From the NCBI GenBank assembly GCA_030837345.1, contig JAUPKQ010000195.1:1-34722 (forward strand): DNA of 34,722 nucleotides, in the 5' to 3' direction. The notes beneath the pieces are model-generated. The model saw only the letters and a list, made by a program, of their open reading frames with translations. It ran no database searches and was not told the DNA's origin. Of this stretch, positions 31,905 to 34,722 are shown one piece after another. The position numbers were made by a program, and so were the translations under genes. The stretch is from Actinomycetota bacterium (GTDB lineage: Bacteria > Actinomycetota > Actinomycetes > Actinomycetales > Kineosporiaceae). Position 1 is the first letter of the stretch. Every line of letters starts with the position of its first letter.

Positions 31905-32246
31905 ATGGTCCGATTCGTCCCCCTCGTCGTCCTGGTCACCGTCCTTGCGGCGTGTGGGTCGTCCACGGTGACGCCTGTCGACCCCACCGGCCCGGAGGTT
32001 CCCGACCGGCCGTCGGTCACCACCACGGAGCCGCACCCCACCGACACCGCGGACGCCGCTCGCTGCGCCCCGCTCGTCACGACCTGGGAGCACCAGCTCA
32101 AGGTGACCAAAGACGCCCAGGACTGGGCCGACAAGGTCGACGACCCGACGGTGAAGAAGGCTGCCCAGGACACCGCCCGGAGGAACCAGGAGATCGCCGA
32201 CAGCATGCGGGTGACCCTCGTCCGCCTCGGATGCCCTCTTCCGTAG
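31905..32246 (+). CDS. Small lipoprotein of unknown function
   Basis: A 113-residue lipoprotein: signal MVRFVPLVVLVTV and lipobox LAAC, then a Thr/Pro-rich stretch and one helical hairpin (APLVTTWEHQLKVTKDAQDW, VKKAAQDTARRNQEIADSMR) bracketed by two cysteines that could join (RCAP and LGCPLP). AGGGAG lies five bases before the ATG. It heads a probable three-gene operon, 56 bases before the next gene. No family recognised. Confidence 0.8.
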   Translation: MVRFVPLVVLVTVLAACGSSTVTPVDPTGPEVPDRPSVTTTEPHPTDTADAARCAPLVTTWEHQLKVTKDAQDWADKVDDPTVKKAAQDTARRNQEIADSMRVTLVRLGCPLP

Positions 32247-32302
32247 CACCCGGTCCGCCCCTCCCCCAGCGCTGACACGCCCTCTCCGAGGAGGCCTTCG
32301 TC

Positions 32303-33067
32303 ATGGACGACGCCCTGCCCGAGCCCGCACCCGATCCCCTGCCCGGCCCGCCCGGGTCACCGGACTGGCCCTCGTTGCTGGCCCGGGAGTTCTGCCCGGT
32401 GGAGGAGCCGATCGCCGGGGAGGTCGCGCGACGCTACGCGGAGGGCGGGCGGTCGCGCCGGGCCCTCTTCGCCGAGTCGGGTGAGCAGACCGGTGGTTTC
32501 GGCGGCGGCGCCCCGGTCGCCGAGATCGCCGTCCTCCTCGACACGGTCGCCCAATCGGCGCGGGTGGTGCTGGCGTTCCTCGACGCGCACCAGGGCCTCG
32601 GCGTCCTCGTCGAGTCGGGGGCCGTGGTGATCGCCGTGGTCGAGGCTCGGCGCTCCCGCAAGCTCGCCGCGAAGGAGCCCCTCACACCGGAGGACTCCGC
32701 CGAACCCTCCGCTGCCTCCGCAGCCTCCGCGCCGGAGGAGGCCCTCCTTCCGGACGACGCCGTCGCCCTCGTCGACGACGCCCTGGAGGGACTGGCCGCA
32801 CGACTCACCGTCCACGGTCTGACGGAGCAGGCGGCCTGGGCCCGGTCCTGTGCGCTCCTGCTCCTCCTGGAGCGCGAGAACCCGGCCGGCGCCGCGGCGT
32901 TCGTGCGCTACCTCTCGCACACCGACGCGGCCCGGCAGGACGGCGCCCGCCCTGAGGGCGCCCGATCCGGCGCGGCCCGACACGACGGCGCCCGATCCGG
33001 CGCCGAGCCCGGGGGCGACCGTTCGCGACTGCGCTGGTGGCCGTTCCGCCGTCCGGGACAGCCGTGA
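32303..33067 (+). CDS. Unknown 254-residue protein coupled to a membrane protease
   Basis: No family recognised. A Pro-rich N terminus leads to two mostly helical parts, one hydrophobic at about 70-115 (AEIAVLLDTVAQSARVVLAF, LGVLVESGAVVIAVVEARRS), the other at about 150-205 (AVALVDDALEGLAARLTVHG, WARSCALLLLLEREN). The C terminus is a Gly/Ala/Arg repeat (GARPEGARSGAARHDGARSG) ending in basic residues. The first hydrophobic stretch could touch the membrane but is not a clean helix. ATG 32303 follows GAGGAGG. Its stop overlaps the protease start by GTGA, so the two are translated together and may act as a pair. Confidence 0.72.
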   Translation: MDDALPEPAPDPLPGPPGSPDWPSLLAREFCPVEEPIAGEVARRYAEGGRSRRALFAESGEQTGGFGGGAPVAEIAVLLDTVAQSARVVLAFLDAHQGLGVLVESGAVVIAVVEARRSRKLAAKEPLTPEDSAEPSAASAASAPEEALLPDDAVALVDDALEGLAARLTVHGLTEQAAWARSCALLLLLERENPAGAAAFVRYLSHTDAARQDGARPEGARSGAARHDGARSGAEPGGDRSRLRWWPFRRPGQP

Positions 33068-34722
33068 CGGGCGTCGCGTCGTCCGCGGGACGACGTGCGA
33101 CGGCGCTGCCCCCCTGGCTGCTCGTGTACGCGGCGCTGACCGTCGCGTTCGTCCTCCCGGGTCAGGTGACAGGGTTGCAGGACGGCGTGGCCCAGATCGA
33201 GGCCGCTCGGGCGGAGGCCGCCCTCAGCGGGGTGAGGGGAGTCGAGGCCTACTGGCTGCTCCTCGTCGCCCAGGCGGTGCCCCCGGTGTCCCTGGTGATC
33301 GGGCTGGCGTACGTCGTGTTCCCCGGGCTTCGACGCCGGATGGTCGAGCACCGGCATCCGCTGACGCCGTCCTCCGGCGCGGGACCGGCGGAGATGCAGA
33401 ACTTCGTCGACCGCCACGCCACCCGGGTGGAGGTATGTCTGACGACGAGGCCGGCGGGTCTGGCACGCGTCTACCCCAAGGGTTTCCGGAGGGCGAGGAT
33501 CGCGGTGTCCCCGGGGTTCCTTCACCTGTGGGACGACGACCGTCCGGCCGCCGAGGCCACCCTTCTCCACGAAATCGCCCACCGGCGTCAGGGTGAGCAC
33601 CTGCTCGCCGGGGTGGGCGGTCCGTTCCAGATCCTCGTCCGGATCTGGGCCGTGGCGTTCGTCGTCTTCTCTGTGCTGCCTGTCGCGATTCTCGCCCTGA
33701 TGAGCGGCTGGGACCGTCGTCTCCTGGCCGTCGCGGCGACTCCACAACTCGCGCAGGACAGCGTGCTGCTGGTGAAACTCCTCGTCTTCCCGGTGGCTGC
33801 CCTCTGGCTGGCGGAACTGGTCGCCGACGAGTGGGCCGCCCGCCTCCGGGGCACCGACGCCGTCCTCTCCGCTCTCTCAAAGCCCCACGTCACCCGGTTC
33901 CGGACCCGGATGTTCGGCCTGCTCGACCATCCCCCTCTGGCGCTGCGACGCCGGATGCTCCGGCCGGACCGGGTGACGTGGTTTCTCTTCTCCTGGCCCG
34001 CCGTTCCCGTCGCCCTTCACTTCCTCATCAGCGCGGCGGCTCTGGTGCCCACGTACTGGCTGTTGTGGAACACGTTCCAGGGATTGCCCGCGTGGATCGT
34101 CCAAGGGCTCGTGGGGACGCTCCGCTCGTCCCTGCCCTTGACCGTGACGTCGGGCGTCCTCCTCGCCGGCTGGTCTCTCGCCGGACTGCGTCGTCGCCCC
34201 CTCACGCTCGCCGCCCTTCTGTCGGCTCTCCTGGCCGCGGGAGCCTTCCTTCCCGTTCCGACGGCCGAGGCCCCCGATCACCACCCGAGCTTCGTCGGCC
34301 CGTCATCCCTCCCCGACACCCTCGGCTCCGGACGCCTCCCCCTCGTTCTGAAGGTCACGCGCGTGGTGTCGTTCGACGACACACTCGCCACACCGGAGCA
34401 AACGGCCGAAGCCCGGACCAGGCTGATGGCCGCCCGATGGACGTTCGACGAGAACGGCCGTTTCGAGCTCGGCGGCTCCGGGCTACCGTCCGATCTCTAT
34501 CCGGTCCACGGCCAGTGGACGGCCTCACCTCATCGCGTCGACTTCTCCTCCGCGGACCTCACCGGTGGTTCCTCTCCCGCCGGAGGCCTGCCGCCGGTCT
34601 CGGTCTCGGGTTCGATCGACGCGGCGAAACAGCCGCCCGAGATGGAGCTGATGTGGTCCGTCACCGCTGACCCGATGACGCCTCAGATCTACCACCTCAC
34701 CACCGAGGTCGCTCCCGCCTGA
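33064..34722 (+). CDS. M48/M56-like membrane metalloprotease with extracellular tail
   Basis: A 552-residue membrane protein. The zinc motif HEIAH is at 169-173, and ELVADEWAARL places Glu251 and Asp255 as the third-ligand motif ExxxD of M48-type peptidases. Helices are seen at about 15-35, 62-85, 190-218, 238-256, 310-335, 345-370 and 375-400. The final 150 residues have no helix and look like an extracellular domain (TRVVSFDDTLATPEQTAEAR, WTFDENGRFELGGSG, YHLTTEVAPA). M56 relatives sense beta-lactams and M48 relatives degrade membrane proteins; neither role can be assigned. The GTG at 33064 overlaps the previous stop. The stop codon ends at the window's last base, so the gene is complete. 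Confidence 0.82.
   Translation: MTGVASSAGRRATALPPWLLVYAALTVAFVLPGQVTGLQDGVAQIEAARAEAALSGVRGVEAYWLLLVAQAVPPVSLVIGLAYVVFPGLRRRMVEHRHPLTPSSGAGPAEMQNFVDRHATRVEVCLTTRPAGLARVYPKGFRRARIAVSPGFLHLWDDDRPAAEATLLHEIAHRRQGEHLLAGVGGPFQILVRIWAVAFVVFSVLPVAILALMSGWDRRLLAVAATPQLAQDSVLLVKLLVFPVAALWLAELVADEWAARLRGTDAVLSALSKPHVTRFRTRMFGLLDHPPLALRRRMLRPDRVTWFLFSWPAVPVALHFLISAAALVPTYWLLWNTFQGLPAWIVQGLVGTLRSSLPLTVTSGVLLAGWSLAGLRRRPLTLAALLSALLAAGAFLPVPTAEAPDHHPSFVGPSSLPDTLGSGRLPLVLKVTRVVSFDDTLATPEQTAEARTRLMAARWTFDENGRFELGGSGLPSDLYPVHGQWTASPHRVDFSSADLTGGSSPAGGLPPVSVSGSIDAAKQPPEMELMWSVTADPMTPQIYHLTTEVAPA

Overview
The window is GC-rich throughout and its genes use third-position G/C, GTG/TTG starts and purine-rich ribosome binding sites. 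The gene content points to a filamentous, soil-type actinomycete, probably of the Streptosporangiales/Streptomycetales kind: an XRE regulator with a small acidic partner, secreted chitinase and glucanase with binding modules, PRiA4_ORF3 proteins, a Uma2 nuclease, DUF4352 proteins and an Excalibur lipoprotein. I cannot name a species. I see no rRNA, tRNA, CRISPR array, transposase or phage gene. The last base is the last base of a stop codon.

Layout. 1-3.4 kb: a DUF2568 membrane protein, an unknown secreted protein, an unknown 116-residue gene, and a small-protein/XRE pair. 3.3-5.8 kb: a TetR repressor diverging from oleate hydratase over a long inverted repeat. 5.9-6.9 kb: a secreted SGNH esterase. 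6.9-9.3 kb and 19.7-21.9 kb: two large paralogous PRiA4_ORF3 proteins. 9.7-13 kb: GH18 chitinase, then GH16 glucanase with CBM6, the latter behind two LacI-type palindromes. 13.0-17.8 kb: a 1475-residue double-activase protein of the 2-hydroxyacyl-CoA dehydratase type, followed by a GlsB-type membrane protein. 17.8-19.6 kb: a comparatively AT-rich divergent control region and a TreT-like glycosyltransferase. 22-22.6 kb: a Uma2 nuclease. 22.8-26 kb: two DUF4352 membrane proteins flanking two coupled unknown genes. 26.2-31 kb: a GH3 lipoprotein, a cobalamin riboswitch, cobT, a three-helix pseudo-trypsin/solute-binding fusion and an Excalibur lipoprotein. 31.9-34.7 kb: a lipoprotein, an unknown protein and an HExxH membrane protease in one operon.

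How the parts work together. The best supported units are polymer degradation (chitinase, glucanase, GH3 hexosaminidase-like lipoprotein, esterase), fatty-acid response (TetR/oleate hydratase) and cobalamin assembly (riboswitch/cobT). The candidates for undescribed biology are (i) the fusion protein 24 bases behind cobT, which appears to put a protease-like fold without its catalytic residues in the cytoplasm and a solute-binding fold outside; (ii) the DUF4352/unknown/unknown/DUF4352 block, whose outer proteins begin with a WW-like motif; (iii) the lipoprotein/unknown/metalloprotease operon; and (iv) the two large PRiA4_ORF3 paralogues. Domain calls were made by eye from motifs; no database search or structure prediction was run.
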